A DNA stretch of 64,000 nt. Origin: Zobellella iuensis. Lineage in GTDB: Bacteria; Pseudomonadota; Gammaproteobacteria; Enterobacterales; Aeromonadaceae. Position numbers and translations under genes: made by a program. Shown in pieces: positions 28,874 through 36,632 of this stretch (position 1 is its first letter; every line of letters starts with the position of its first letter). A model generated the notes under the pieces. It saw only the letters and a list, made by a program, of their open reading frames with translations. It had not been told where the DNA came from and searched no databases. Where the stretch lies: positions 1 to 64,000 of the forward strand of contig NZ_JAERTZ010000001.1 of the NCBI RefSeq assembly GCF_016746085.1. Direction: 5' to 3'.

Positions 28874-29794
28874 CTATTTTAGCGGCTCGGGGCCGCCGCT
28901 GTTTTGTAAAACATTGCGCCGCCGCTGGCGCAGGCCGTCCAGGGTGTAGATCACCAGCGCGGTCCAGATCAGGGCGAAGGTGATCACCTTGTCCCGGGTG
29001 AAGGGCTCGTTGTAGAGCAGCACCGCCAGCAGGAACATCAGGCTGGGACCCAGGTACTGGAAGAAGCCGAGGGTGGACAGCCGCAGCCGCCGGGCGGCGC
29101 CGGCGAACAGCAGCAGCGGCGCCGTGGTGACGATGCCTGCGGAGATCAGCCAGAGGTTGAGGCTGAGCGGGTTGTCGCCCAGGTGGCTGGTGGCGGTGTC
29201 GGCAAAGACCCACAGGTAGAGGGCGGCGGCGGGCAGCAGCACCAGGGTTTCCAGCATCAGGCCGGTAAAGGGATCCACCGGCACCTTCTTGCGGATCAGG
29301 CCGTAGCAACCGAAGGACAGCGCCAGCACCAGCGCCACCCAGGGCAGGCTGCCGAACACCAGTATCTGGATGACCACCCCCAGGCTCGCCAGGCCCACCG
29401 CCAGCCACTGCATGGGGCGAAAACGCTCGCCCAGGAACAGCATGGCCAGCACTATGTTGAACAGCGGGTTGATGTAGTAGCCCAGGCTGGCATCCAGCAT
29501 ATGGTCGTTGTTCACCGCCCAGATGAACACCAGCCAGTTGAGGCCTATGGTGAGCGACGACAGCCCCAGCATCAGCAGCTGGCGCGGGGCGCGCAGCAGG
29601 GCCCTGACCCGGGGCCAGTAACCGAGGGCGCTGATCAGCGCCAGCAGCAGCAGGAAAGACCAGATCACCCTGTGGGTGAGGATCTCGAAGGCCGGCACCG
29701 CCATCAGCTGCTTGAAGTAGAGGGGGGCGATGCCCCACAGGAAATAGGCGCCGAGGGCGAACAGGGCACCCTGGGCGGCTTGGTCTTTGGCCAT
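28874..29794 (-). CDS. rarD: EamA family transporter RarD
   Basis: An inner-membrane protein with about ten membrane segments in two EamA repeats. The start MAKDQAAQGALFALGAYFLWG and the segment LTHRVIWSFLLLL are typical of RarD. E. coli rarD is named for chloramphenicol sensitivity, but the substrate is unknown. The ATG at 29794 is chosen by homology; the upstream extension to 29905 is not membrane-like. It converges on yecH and diverges from recQ, whereas in E. coli recQ and rarD are also close neighbours. Confidence 0.92.
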   Translation of the reverse strand: MAKDQAAQGALFALGAYFLWGIAPLYFKQLMAVPAFEILTHRVIWSFLLLLALISALGYWPRVRALLRAPRQLLMLGLSSLTIGLNWLVFIWAVNNDHMLDASLGYYINPLFNIVLAMLFLGERFRPMQWLAVGLASLGVVIQILVFGSLPWVALVLALSFGCYGLIRKKVPVDPFTGLMLETLVLLPAAALYLWVFADTATSHLGDNPLSLNLWLISAGIVTTAPLLLFAGAARRLRLSTLGFFQYLGPSLMFLLAVLLYNEPFTRDKVITFALIWTALVIYTLDGLRQRRRNVLQNSGGPEPLK

Positions 29795-30015
29795 GGTCAA
29801 AAATCGGGTGAGAGGATGGAAAGCCAGTTTAGCCACAAGACCAGCTGGCTGGCCAGTAGCAAATGTAACTGAATTGTCGGCTCGGGTGCCGATCTCTGCC
29901 GGCAAGCGGCCCGGGGGCTGGGGGCGGGTTGCAGGAGGGGTCCATGGTCCAGTACGGTTTATTGTTGCCTCCCCCTGCTTTACAATGCCCGCTTCTTTTC
30001 AGCCAGCGGATACCC

Positions 30016-31842
30016 ATGACTGCCGTGCCCGATCCCTCCGATGCCATTGCCATTCCCGACACCCCGCTGGCGGTATTGCAGCAGGTGTTCGGCTACCAGT
30101 CTTTCCGCGACGGCCAGCAGGAGATCATCGAATCGGTGATCGCCGGGCGCGATGCCCTGGTGATCAAGCCCACCGGCGGCGGCAAGTCGATCTGCTACCA
30201 GATCCCGGCCCTGCTGCGCCCCGGCCTGACGGTGGTGGTGTCGCCGCTGATCTCGCTGATGAAGGATCAGGTGGATACCCTGGTCGCCAACGGCGTGGCC
30301 GCCGTCTATATCAACAGTGCGCTGAGCCGGGAGGAGATGCTGCGCCACTTCGCCGCCCTGCGCCGGGGCGAGATCAAGCTGCTCTACGTATCGCCGGAGC
30401 GGCTGCTGCAGCACGAATTCATGGAGCGGCTGGGGGAGCTGGAGCTCGGCCTGTTCGCCATCGACGAAGCCCACTGCATTTCCCAATGGGGCCACGATTT
30501 CAGGCCCGAATACGCCGAACTGGGCCGGCTCAAGCAGTGGTTCCCCCATATTCCGGTGATGGCGCTCACCGCCACCGCCGACGAGGCCACCCGGGGGGAC
30601 ATGCTGGGCCGGCTGAACCTGACCGATCCCCTGGTCCATATCGCCAGCTTCGACCGGCCCAATATCCGCTATACCCTGGTGGAGAAGTTCAAGGGTATCG
30701 ACCAGCTGCTGCGTTATGTGGCCGAACAGCCGGGGCAGTGCGGCATCGTCTACTGCTCCAGCCGCAAGCGGGTGGAGGAGGTGGCCGAGCGGCTGCTGGG
30801 CCGGGGCCACAGGGCCGCTAGCTACCACGCCGGCCTGCCGCTGGAACTGCGCCAGTCGGTGCAGGAGCGCTTTATCCGCGACGACCTGGACATAGTGGTG
30901 GCCACCGTCGCCTTCGGCATGGGCATCGACAAGCCCAACGTGCGCTACGTGGTGCACTACGACATTCCCAAGAACATCGAGTCCTACTACCAGGAAACCG
31001 GCCGGGGCGGGCGCGACGGCCTGCCGGCGGAAGCCCTGCTGCTGTACGATCCGGCGGACGTGGGCCGGGTGCGGCGGCTGCTGGAAAACAGCGACAACGA
31101 GCAGCAGCTGCAGGTGGAGCTGTACAAGCTCAACGTGATGGCCGCCTTCGCCGAGTCCCTCACCTGCCGGCGCCAGGTGCTGCTCAACTACTTCGGTGAA
31201 TACCAGCGCGAGCCCTGCGGCAACTGCGATATCTGCCTGGATCCGCCCAAGCGTTACGACGGCAGCGAGGACGCGCAAAAGGCGCTGTCCTGCGTCTACC
31301 GGGTCGGCCAGGGCTTCGGTGTCATGTACGTGGTGGAGGTGCTGCGCGGTGCCGCCACCCAGCGTATCCGCGATCATGGCCATGACAGGCTGTCCACCTA
31401 CGGCATCGGCAAGGACAAGAGCCAGGAGCACTGGGTCAGCGTCATTCGCCAGTTGATCCATTCTGGCCTGCTGGCCCAGAACATCACCCGCAACATGGTG
31501 CTGCAACTGACCGAGGCGGCCCGGCCGGTACTGCGGGGGGAGGCCCGGTTACAGCTGGCGGAACCCCGGCTGGCGCGGGTGCGTCAAAAGGATAAAGGCG
31601 AAGCGGTGCTGAGCCGGGCCGAGGACAGGACCCTGTTCAAGGAGTTGCGGCAGCTGCGCAAGCAACTGGCGGAAGAGGCGGACGTGCCGCCCTACGTGGT
31701 ATTCAGCGATGCCACCTTGACCGAGCTGGCCCGTTACCGACCCAAGACGGAGTCGGAGCTGCTGGGCATCAACGGCGTGGGCATGCGCAAGCTGGAGCGT
31801 TTCGGGGCGGCCTTTCTGGCGCTGTTGCGCCGGCAGGGCTGA
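30016..31842 (+). CDS. recQ: ATP-dependent DNA helicase RecQ
   Basis: A superfamily 2 helicase of the RecF recombination pathway. Walker A is KPTGGGKS near residue 50, and the DEAH box sits in [20 protein letters not shown]. The RQC zinc site is visible in [24 protein letters not shown], and an HRDC domain covers the last ~80 residues ([20 protein letters not shown]). The ATG at 30016 is preceded by AGCGGA; the longer frame from 29929 is probably untranslated leader. Length 608 aa is close to E. coli RecQ. Confidence 0.97.
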   Translation: MTAVPDPSDAIAIPDTPLAVLQQVFGYQSFRDGQQEIIESVIAGRDALVIKPTGGGKSICYQIPALLRPGLTVVVSPLISLMKDQVDTLVANGVAAVYINSALSREEMLRHFAALRRGEIKLLYVSPERLLQHEFMERLGELELGLFAIDEAHCISQWGHDFRPEYAELGRLKQWFPHIPVMALTATADEATRGDMLGRLNLTDPLVHIASFDRPNIRYTLVEKFKGIDQLLRYVAEQPGQCGIVYCSSRKRVEEVAERLLGRGHRAASYHAGLPLELRQSVQERFIRDDLDIVVATVAFGMGIDKPNVRYVVHYDIPKNIESYYQETGRGGRDGLPAEALLLYDPADVGRVRRLLENSDNEQQLQVELYKLNVMAAFAESLTCRRQVLLNYFGEYQREPCGNCDICLDPPKRYDGSEDAQKALSCVYRVGQGFGVMYVVEVLRGAATQRIRDHGHDRLSTYGIGKDKSQEHWVSVIRQLIHSGLLAQNITRNMVLQLTEAARPVLRGEARLQLAEPRLARVRQKDKGEAVLSRAEDRTLFKELRQLRKQLAEEADVPPYVVFSDATLTELARYRPKTESELLGINGVGMRKLERFGAAFLALLRRQG

Positions 31843-31888
31843 ACGCCGGTCCGCTGAACCGGCGTTAAGGTCCGCGTGATGCGGACCC
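31842..31888. terminator. Two hairpins between recQ and the cytochrome gene
   Basis: AACGCCGGT (31842-31850) pairs with ACCGGCGTT (31858-31866), and GGTCCGC (31869-31875) with GCGGACC (31881-31887). They lie between converging genes and probably act as terminators, although neither has a good T-tract. Confidence 0.55.
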
Positions 31889-31896
31889 TGGGGGTA

Positions 31897-32196
31897 TTAC
31901 AGGCCGGCGTAGTAGGCGGCCAGATCTTCGATATCCTGATCGGACAGCGGCTTGGCCATGGGCGACATCACGGGGTCGTTACGCTCGCCATCGCGGAAGG
32001 CTTTCAGTTGCTTGCTGGCATAGGCGGCTTTCTGGCCGGCCAGGTTCGGATACATGTCGATGGCGGAAATCCCTTCGGCGCCGTGACAGGCGGCGCAGAC
32101 GGCGGACTTGGCCTTGCCCGCTTCCGCATCACCGGCGGCAAAGGCAGGAGCACTGATCAACGCCATTACGGCGGCGGCTGTCATCAATTTCTTCAT
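31897..32196 (-). CDS. Monohaem class I cytochrome c
   Basis: A periplasmic electron carrier of 99 aa. A signal peptide covers residues 1-20 (ends AFA-A). The haem site CAACH lies near residue 34 and the methionine ligand is in [24 protein letters not shown]. It resembles one half of a cytochrome c4 or a c553-type protein, and is clearly related to the c4 gene at 51473, which shares GDAEAGKAK and DMYP-type blocks. GGAG precedes the ATG. It faces away from selO. Confidence 0.87.
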   Translation of the reverse strand: MKKLMTAAAVMALISAPAFAAGDAEAGKAKSAVCAACHGAEGISAIDMYPNLAGQKAAYASKQLKAFRDGERNDPVMSPMAKPLSDQDIEDLAAYYAGL

Positions 32197-32316
32197 CGTT
32201 GAACTCCGTTATTGTAGGTAGACGAATTGCTTCCGAGGCTCCTTTACTGAGCCGAAGCAGTATAAAGTAAGCCATGGTGAAAAATAAAACGCGGTCGACG
32301 GGCATAGGATGAAAAT

Positions 32317-33750
32317 GTGATATTAAGCAATCAATATGCAACTTTTGACTGGGCCGGAACAAGGCTCCAACCGACGCCACTGCAGGCGCCCCGGCTGCTG
32401 CTGGTGAACCACCCCCTGGCCGCGGAGCTGGGCATGCAGTTGAGCGAGCAGCAGTGGCTGGAGGTCACCAGCGGCACCCGGCTGCTGCCGGAGATGGAGC
32501 CCTTCGCCCAGGTCTATGCCGGCCACCAGTTCGGTGGTTACAGCCCCAGGCTGGGAGATGGCCGCGCCCTGTTGCTGGGCGAGGTGGTGGCCCCCGACGG
32601 CCAGCGCTGGGATCTGCACCTCAAGGGGGCGGGCAAGACCCCCTATTCCCGCTTCGGTGACGGCCGGGCGGTGTTGCGCTCCTCCCTGCGCGAATATCTG
32701 GCCTCCGAGGCCATGCATCATCTGGGCATTCCCACCACCCGGGCCCTGTGCCTGGTGGGCAGCGAGGAGCCGGTCTACCGGGAACAGGTGGAGCCGGGCG
32801 CCGCCGTGCTGCGGGCGGCCCAGAGCCACTTGCGTTTCGGCCACTTCGAGTATTTCTATTACAGCGGTGAGGCGGAGCGCATTCCCGCCCTGCTCGACTA
32901 CCTGATCGACACCCAGTGGCCGGATCTCGGTAAAGATGAAACGGGGTACGCCGCCCTGTTCGAACGGGTGGTGGAGCGCACCGCGACCCTGATTGCCCGG
33001 TGGCAGGCGGTGGGTTTCTGCCATGGGGTGATGAATACCGACAACATGTCGATGCTGGGCCTGACCCTGGATTACGGCCCCTACGGTTTTCTCGACGGCT
33101 ATGATCCCGGGCATATCTGCAACCACTCGGATCATGTTGGGCGTTATGCCTACGATCAGCAGCCCACGGTGGGCTACTGGAACCTGCAGCGGCTGGCGCA
33201 GTCCCTGTCCAGGCTGATCCCGGTGGAACTGTTACAGCAGGCGATGGATAAATACGAGTACGCTTTGCTGTCCTCCTTCTCTGAATCGATGCGACAAAAA
33301 TTGGGCCTTACGGGGTGGCAGGACGAGGATCCGGCGCTGTTCCGCGACATGTTCACCCTGATGGCGGCCCAGAAGGTGGATTACAGCTGCTGGTTCCGCC
33401 GGCTGGCGCTGCTGGCGGCGGAGGGCCCGCTGCCCGAGCCGCTGCTCGCCCTGCTGAGTGATGCCGGCGCCTGGGATGACTGGTTTTCCCGCTACCGGGC
33501 CCGGCTGGCGCAGGAAGGCCGGGATCCGGTGGAGAAGGTGGCCCGGATGAATGCGGTCAATCCCAAATATGTGTTGCGCAACCACCTGGCCCAGCAGGCC
33601 ATAGAGCGGGCCGAGCGGGGCGACATGAGCGAGGCGGCGCTGCTGCTGCAGGTATTGTCCCGGCCCTTCGACGAGCAGCCCGAATTCGATTACTACGCCG
33701 CCCCGGCCCCCGAGTGGGCCGGACAACTCTGTATTTCCTGCAGTTCCTGA
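32317..33750 (+). CDS. selO: Protein adenylyltransferase SelO (YdiU)
   Basis: A pseudokinase-fold enzyme that transfers AMP to Ser, Thr or Tyr of target proteins and is linked to redox stress. Family blocks are YAGHQFGGYSPRLGDGRA, the LKGAGKTPYSRFGDGRAVLRSS region and the active-site HGVMNTDNMSMLGLTLDYGP. The start is GTG at 32317 after AGGAT. At 477 aa it matches E. coli SelO. E. coli SelO uses a C-terminal cysteine; here the protein ends CISCSS, so cysteines are present at that end. Confidence 0.94.
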   Translation: MILSNQYATFDWAGTRLQPTPLQAPRLLLVNHPLAAELGMQLSEQQWLEVTSGTRLLPEMEPFAQVYAGHQFGGYSPRLGDGRALLLGEVVAPDGQRWDLHLKGAGKTPYSRFGDGRAVLRSSLREYLASEAMHHLGIPTTRALCLVGSEEPVYREQVEPGAAVLRAAQSHLRFGHFEYFYYSGEAERIPALLDYLIDTQWPDLGKDETGYAALFERVVERTATLIARWQAVGFCHGVMNTDNMSMLGLTLDYGPYGFLDGYDPGHICNHSDHVGRYAYDQQPTVGYWNLQRLAQSLSRLIPVELLQQAMDKYEYALLSSFSESMRQKLGLTGWQDEDPALFRDMFTLMAAQKVDYSCWFRRLALLAAEGPLPEPLLALLSDAGAWDDWFSRYRARLAQEGRDPVEKVARMNAVNPKYVLRNHLAQQAIERAERGDMSEAALLLQVLSRPFDEQPEFDYYAAPAPEWAGQLCISCSS

Positions 33751-33752
33751 TC

Positions 33753-34019
33753 ATGAAGACACTGACCTCCGACATTAGCCTGACCATGGAAAACTTTCCC
33801 GCCTGGGCCGCGCGCCTGGTGCGGGAGCTGGAGCTCGACCTCGTCGAGCGGGAAGAAGGGGCCGACTACCACCAGTGGCTGGTGGCGTTCGAAGGCAGCC
33901 GGCTGCTGCTGTGTTTCCAGCACTACGCGGATGCCGCCTGGCTGCAGCCGCTGGGCGAGCAGGACCAGGAGGCGGCCGACTGGCTGACGGCGCAGTGGAA
34001 CCGGGGTATTTCCCGTTAG
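33753..34019 (+). CDS. DUF3630 family protein
   Basis: A small acidic cytoplasmic protein of 88 aa. The block GADYHQWLVAFEGSRLLLCFQHYADAAWLQP matches what I remember of DUF3630 proteins in Vibrio and Aeromonas. The function is unknown. It starts 2 nt after the selO stop, so the two genes are likely co-transcribed and translationally linked. Confidence 0.72.
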   Translation: MKTLTSDISLTMENFPAWAARLVRELELDLVEREEGADYHQWLVAFEGSRLLLCFQHYADAAWLQPLGEQDQEAADWLTAQWNRGISR

Positions 34020-34159
34020 CGCTATTTTTATCTTTATGTAAAGACAATTGCCCCGCCAGCGGCTAAAATGGCGCCGCTTCGCATCCCGGTGCTCAAAAAC
34101 AAGGCGGTTGTCAATTTCCGGTGTGGCCTTATACTGCGCCCGGCCAGCCCCTTGCCGGG

Positions 34160-34190
34160 ATGGGTTCCCTTACCCCATTAGCCAAAAAGG
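34160..34190 (+). promoter_or_regulatory. preQ1-I riboswitch controlling yhhQ
   Basis: ATGGG (34160-34164) pairs with CCCAT (34174-34178) as P1. The loop starts with the conserved TTC, and CCTT (34168-34171) can pair with AAGG (34187-34190) across an A-rich linker to form the P2 pseudoknot. AAGG is also the ribosome site for the GTG at 34201, so ligand binding should block translation. The layout is close to the Thermoanaerobacter tengcongensis preQ1-I aptamer. A hairpin with CCCGGC/GCCGGG arms lies just upstream. Confidence 0.87.
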
Positions 34191-34200
34191 TGAAAATACC

Positions 34201-34860
34201 GTGATTTCTCCCGCTCAATACCGCACGGCGCTGATCCGGCTGTCGTTGTTCCACGTTGCCATCATTGCGTCCAGCAACTACCTGGTGCAGTTGCCTTTTA
34301 CCCTGTTCGGCTTCCATACCACCTGGGGCGCGCTCAGCTTTCCCTTTATCTACCTGGCCACGGATCTGACGGTACGCATCTTCGGCGCCGGCATGGCCCG
34401 GCGCATCATCTTTTACGTGATGCTGCCGGCGCTGGCCACCTCCTACGTGCTGTCGGTGCTGTTCTTCGAGGCCCGCTACCAGGGGCTGGCGGCCCTGTCC
34501 GAATTCAACCTGTTCGTGGCCCGCATCGCCCTGGCCAGCTTTATGGCCTATGTGCTGGGTCAGATCATGGATGTATCGGTGTTCAACCGGCTGCGCCAGA
34601 TCAAGGCCTGGTGGGTGGCGCCCACCTGCTCCACCATTTTCGGCAACCTGGTGGATACCCTGGCCTTCTTCAGCCTGGCCTTCTACCGTTCGCCGGATCC
34701 CTTTATGGCCGAGCACTGGGTGGAAATCGCCTGGGTGGACTACCTGTTCAAGCTGGTCTTCAGCCTGGCCCTGTTCGTACCGGCCTACGGGCTGTTGCTC
34801 AAATACCTGAGCCGCAAGTTTGTGGGCGAGCCGCAAGCGCAGGTTCAGGCCAACGGCTAG
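34201..34860 (+). CDS. yhhQ: Queuosine precursor transporter YhhQ
   Basis: An inner-membrane transporter (COG1738) for the queuosine precursors preQ0 and preQ1. Six or so membrane segments are visible. SSNYLVQLPFTLFGFHTTWGALSFPFI, ATDLTVRIFG and FGNLVDTLAFF match E. coli YhhQ closely. The start is GTG at 34201; the longer frame from 34048 would translate the riboswitch. Length is 219 aa. Having a preQ1 riboswitch upstream supports the function. Its TAG stop overlaps the stop of the converging gene. Confidence 0.95.
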   Translation: MISPAQYRTALIRLSLFHVAIIASSNYLVQLPFTLFGFHTTWGALSFPFIYLATDLTVRIFGAGMARRIIFYVMLPALATSYVLSVLFFEARYQGLAALSEFNLFVARIALASFMAYVLGQIMDVSVFNRLRQIKAWWVAPTCSTIFGNLVDTLAFFSLAFYRSPDPFMAEHWVEIAWVDYLFKLVFSLALFVPAYGLLLKYLSRKFVGEPQAQVQANG

Positions 34861-35432
34861 AATCCGGTCAACGCCTCGATATCGACGGCTTCGGCGTAGG
34901 CGCTGAACTCGGCTTCGGACATTCCCCTGCCGCTGAGTTGCAGCAGGGTGGTATTGGCAATCAGCATCTGCAGTTCCCGGTTGTCGCCTTCCTCCTTGAC
35001 CATGGCGGTATGGCCCCGGATGCGTTTCACCTTGTAGCCGCCCATGGCCGCCATGCTGGGGTTGCTAAAAAGCACGGCCATGGTTTGCAGCAGGGGCGAA
35101 TCCTTGGTGATGGTGATGTCCAGGCTGGCGCCGCTCTTGTTGTAGTGGCGGGAGGCATTGATGCCGCCACCGAAAAAGGCGGCCGAACCGGCCTGGGTGT
35201 CGACGCTGTCAGCTTGCCAGCCGGGCAGGGGCTCCGGGAACCGGGCACCGAGTTCCCCGGCCTGCTGCTGGCGGATCAGGGTGGCCGCATAATCGAATTG
35301 CGCCGCCGCCCGCGACAGTTCCCCGGCCTGGTAAGCCTGCCGCCCTTCCTCTATGGCTTGTTGAATTTCCGTGTCGTCGGCCTGCAGTGCCAGTGGGAAC
35401 AAGAGCCCCGCCAAAACCCATTTCATGTTCAT
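34857..35432 (-). CDS. Hypothetical periplasmic protein, 191 aa
   Basis: I do not recognise this family. A signal peptide (MNMKWVLAGLLFPLALQA) is followed by a TPR-like helical pair at about residues 20-55 (AIEEGRQAYQAGELSRAAAQFDYAATLI). The remainder is alpha/beta with the segments SGASLDITITKDSPLLQTMAVLFSN-type and VKRIRGHTAMVKEEG. The ATG at 35432 lies 8 nt after AAGGAG; the longer frame to 35624 is unlikely. A Fur-like site with a TATAAT on this strand lies about 100 bp upstream and is shared with ryhB, so the gene may be iron-regulated. Confidence 0.75.
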   Translation of the reverse strand: MNMKWVLAGLLFPLALQADDTEIQQAIEEGRQAYQAGELSRAAAQFDYAATLIRQQQAGELGARFPEPLPGWQADSVDTQAGSAAFFGGGINASRHYNKSGASLDITITKDSPLLQTMAVLFSNPSMAAMGGYKVKRIRGHTAMVKEEGDNRELQMLIANTTLLQLSGRGMSEAEFSAYAEAVDIEALTGF

Positions 35433-35523
35433 GCCATCGGCTCCTTGAGGTGATGCATTTCCAGTGTAGCCAAGGACGGCAACGGGCCTCCAAAAGAAAA
35501 GCAGAAAAAAGCGAGAAATATAT

Positions 35524-35553
35524 TTGCAATTATAAATGATAACGATTATCGTT
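35524..35553. promoter_or_regulatory. Fur box and ryhB promoter
   Basis: AATGATAACGATTATCGTT (35535-35553) is a good 19-bp Fur box. On the plus strand TTGCAA (35524-35529) and TATCGT (35547-35552) with a 17-bp spacer form a promoter that the box covers. On the minus strand TATAAT (complement of 35529-35534) could serve the gene at 34857-35432. Fur with iron should repress one or both directions. Confidence 0.85.
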
Positions 35554-35558
35554 ACTTT

Positions 35559-35677
35559 GCTTTCCGGGAATGACTTCCTCTTCTTTCTAGGTGTAGGTGA
35601 AGACAGCTTGCGAAGGCACGACATTGCTCACATTGCTTCCAGAGTTTTCAGGCCGGCTTTATGCCGGCCCTTTTTTT
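35559..35677 (+). ncRNA. ryhB: Iron-responsive small RNA RyhB
   Basis: The block CATTGCTCACATTGCTTCC at 35622-35640, preceded by GGCACGA, matches the conserved core of enteric RyhB, the part that pairs with mRNAs for iron-using proteins. A Fur-covered promoter lies just upstream. A terminator follows: GGCCGGC (35651-35657), loop TTTAT, GCCGGCC (35663-35669), C and TTTTTTT. The 5' end at about 35559 is inferred from the promoter, giving about 119 nt against 90 in E. coli. The T-tract touches the stop codon of the converging elbB. Confidence 0.9.
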
Positions 35678-36323
35678 ACATCTCCAGCAGCCGCTTCACC
35701 AGCTTGCCGATACCGGTATCCGCCTCGGCGATGTTCTCGGCCAGCATGTAGGCGGGGGTGGAGATCACCTTGTAGTGCTCGTCTTCCACCACGTCGGTCA
35801 CGGCACAGCCGATATGCTCGCCGCCCATGGCGGCGAAGGCCCCGGCCACGCCCGGATCCGTGCCTATGGTGCCCTTGACCCCGGCCGGGTAGGCGTGGGG
35901 GATCAGCACCGGGGCGATACAACAATAGCCGGCGGGCTTGCGGGCGGCGGCGAAAGCCTTGCAGGCGGCCAGCACCCCGGCGTCCACCCTGGCGTCGGCA
36001 CCCTTGAAGGCGAAGTCGCACAGGTTTTTGGCGGCACCGAAGCCGCCGGGCAGCAGCAGGGCGTCGAAGTCGTCGGCCTTCAGTGCCGAAATGGGCTTGA
36101 TCTGGCCCCGGGCGATGCGGGCGGCTTCCTCCAGTACGTTGCGGCTGCCGGCCTGGGCTTCGCCGGTGAGGTGGTTGACCACATGGTGCTGGGGCTTGTC
36201 GGGTGCAAAGCACTGGTAGCGGGCACCCTGCCGGGCCAGGTGCAGCAGGCAAAGCACCGCTTCGTGGATTTCCGCTCCGTCATAGACGCCGCAGCCGCTC
36301 AAGATAACGGCAACTTTTTTCAT
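35676..36323 (-). CDS. elbB: Glyoxalase ElbB (DJ-1/PfpI superfamily)
   Basis: A DJ-1/PfpI-like protein with glyoxalase activity, linked in E. coli to isoprenoid production. VAVILSGCGVYDGAEIHEAV at the start carries the conserved Glu. DALLLPGGFGAAKNLCDFAFKG and the nucleophile region GYCCIAPVLIP follow. Length 215 aa fits E. coli ElbB. It converges on ryhB and diverges from polA. Confidence 0.92.
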   Translation of the reverse strand: MKKVAVILSGCGVYDGAEIHEAVLCLLHLARQGARYQCFAPDKPQHHVVNHLTGEAQAGSRNVLEEAARIARGQIKPISALKADDFDALLLPGGFGAAKNLCDFAFKGADARVDAGVLAACKAFAAARKPAGYCCIAPVLIPHAYPAGVKGTIGTDPGVAGAFAAMGGEHIGCAVTDVVEDEHYKVISTPAYMLAENIAEADTGIGKLVKRLLEM

Positions 36324-36353
36324 ATGGCTCTCCTTTTCGGCTTTAAAATTTGT

Positions 36354-36554
36354 GATCCAACGCCAGGTGATCTGCCAGAACTATGCTAGCATTAATTCCG
36401 CTCAACATTTGTGCAGATCTTCTTTGCTGCCGATTTTCCACATCCGAAGATCGCTTATCAAGATCAATATTTAAATTATAAGACACTGATAATATTGTGT
36501 TATTTTATTTTTTGAAGATCTTCCCCCGATCCCCTTTGCACAGAGTTATCCACA
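36354..36554. promoter_or_regulatory. GATC-rich, AT-rich region with DnaA boxes upstream of polA
   Basis: Seven GATC sites lie within 178 bp (36354, 36369, 36416, 36449, 36462, 36517, 36528). An AT-rich stretch covers about 36455-36515. There is a perfect DnaA box TTATCCACA at 36546-36554 and a one-mismatch box TTTTCCACA at 36434-36442. The block CAGAGTTATCCACAGT is the same as around box R4 of E. coli oriC. This may be a DnaA- and SeqA/Dam-responsive polA promoter or an origin-like element. No gene lies in 36324-36632. Confidence 0.65.
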
Positions 36555-36632
36555 GTGCCGCCAGGCTCCGCCGTGGTGTCGGCAGCCCCGCTGTGGCATG
36601 CTAGCGGCCAACGTACCCACGAGAAAGACACC

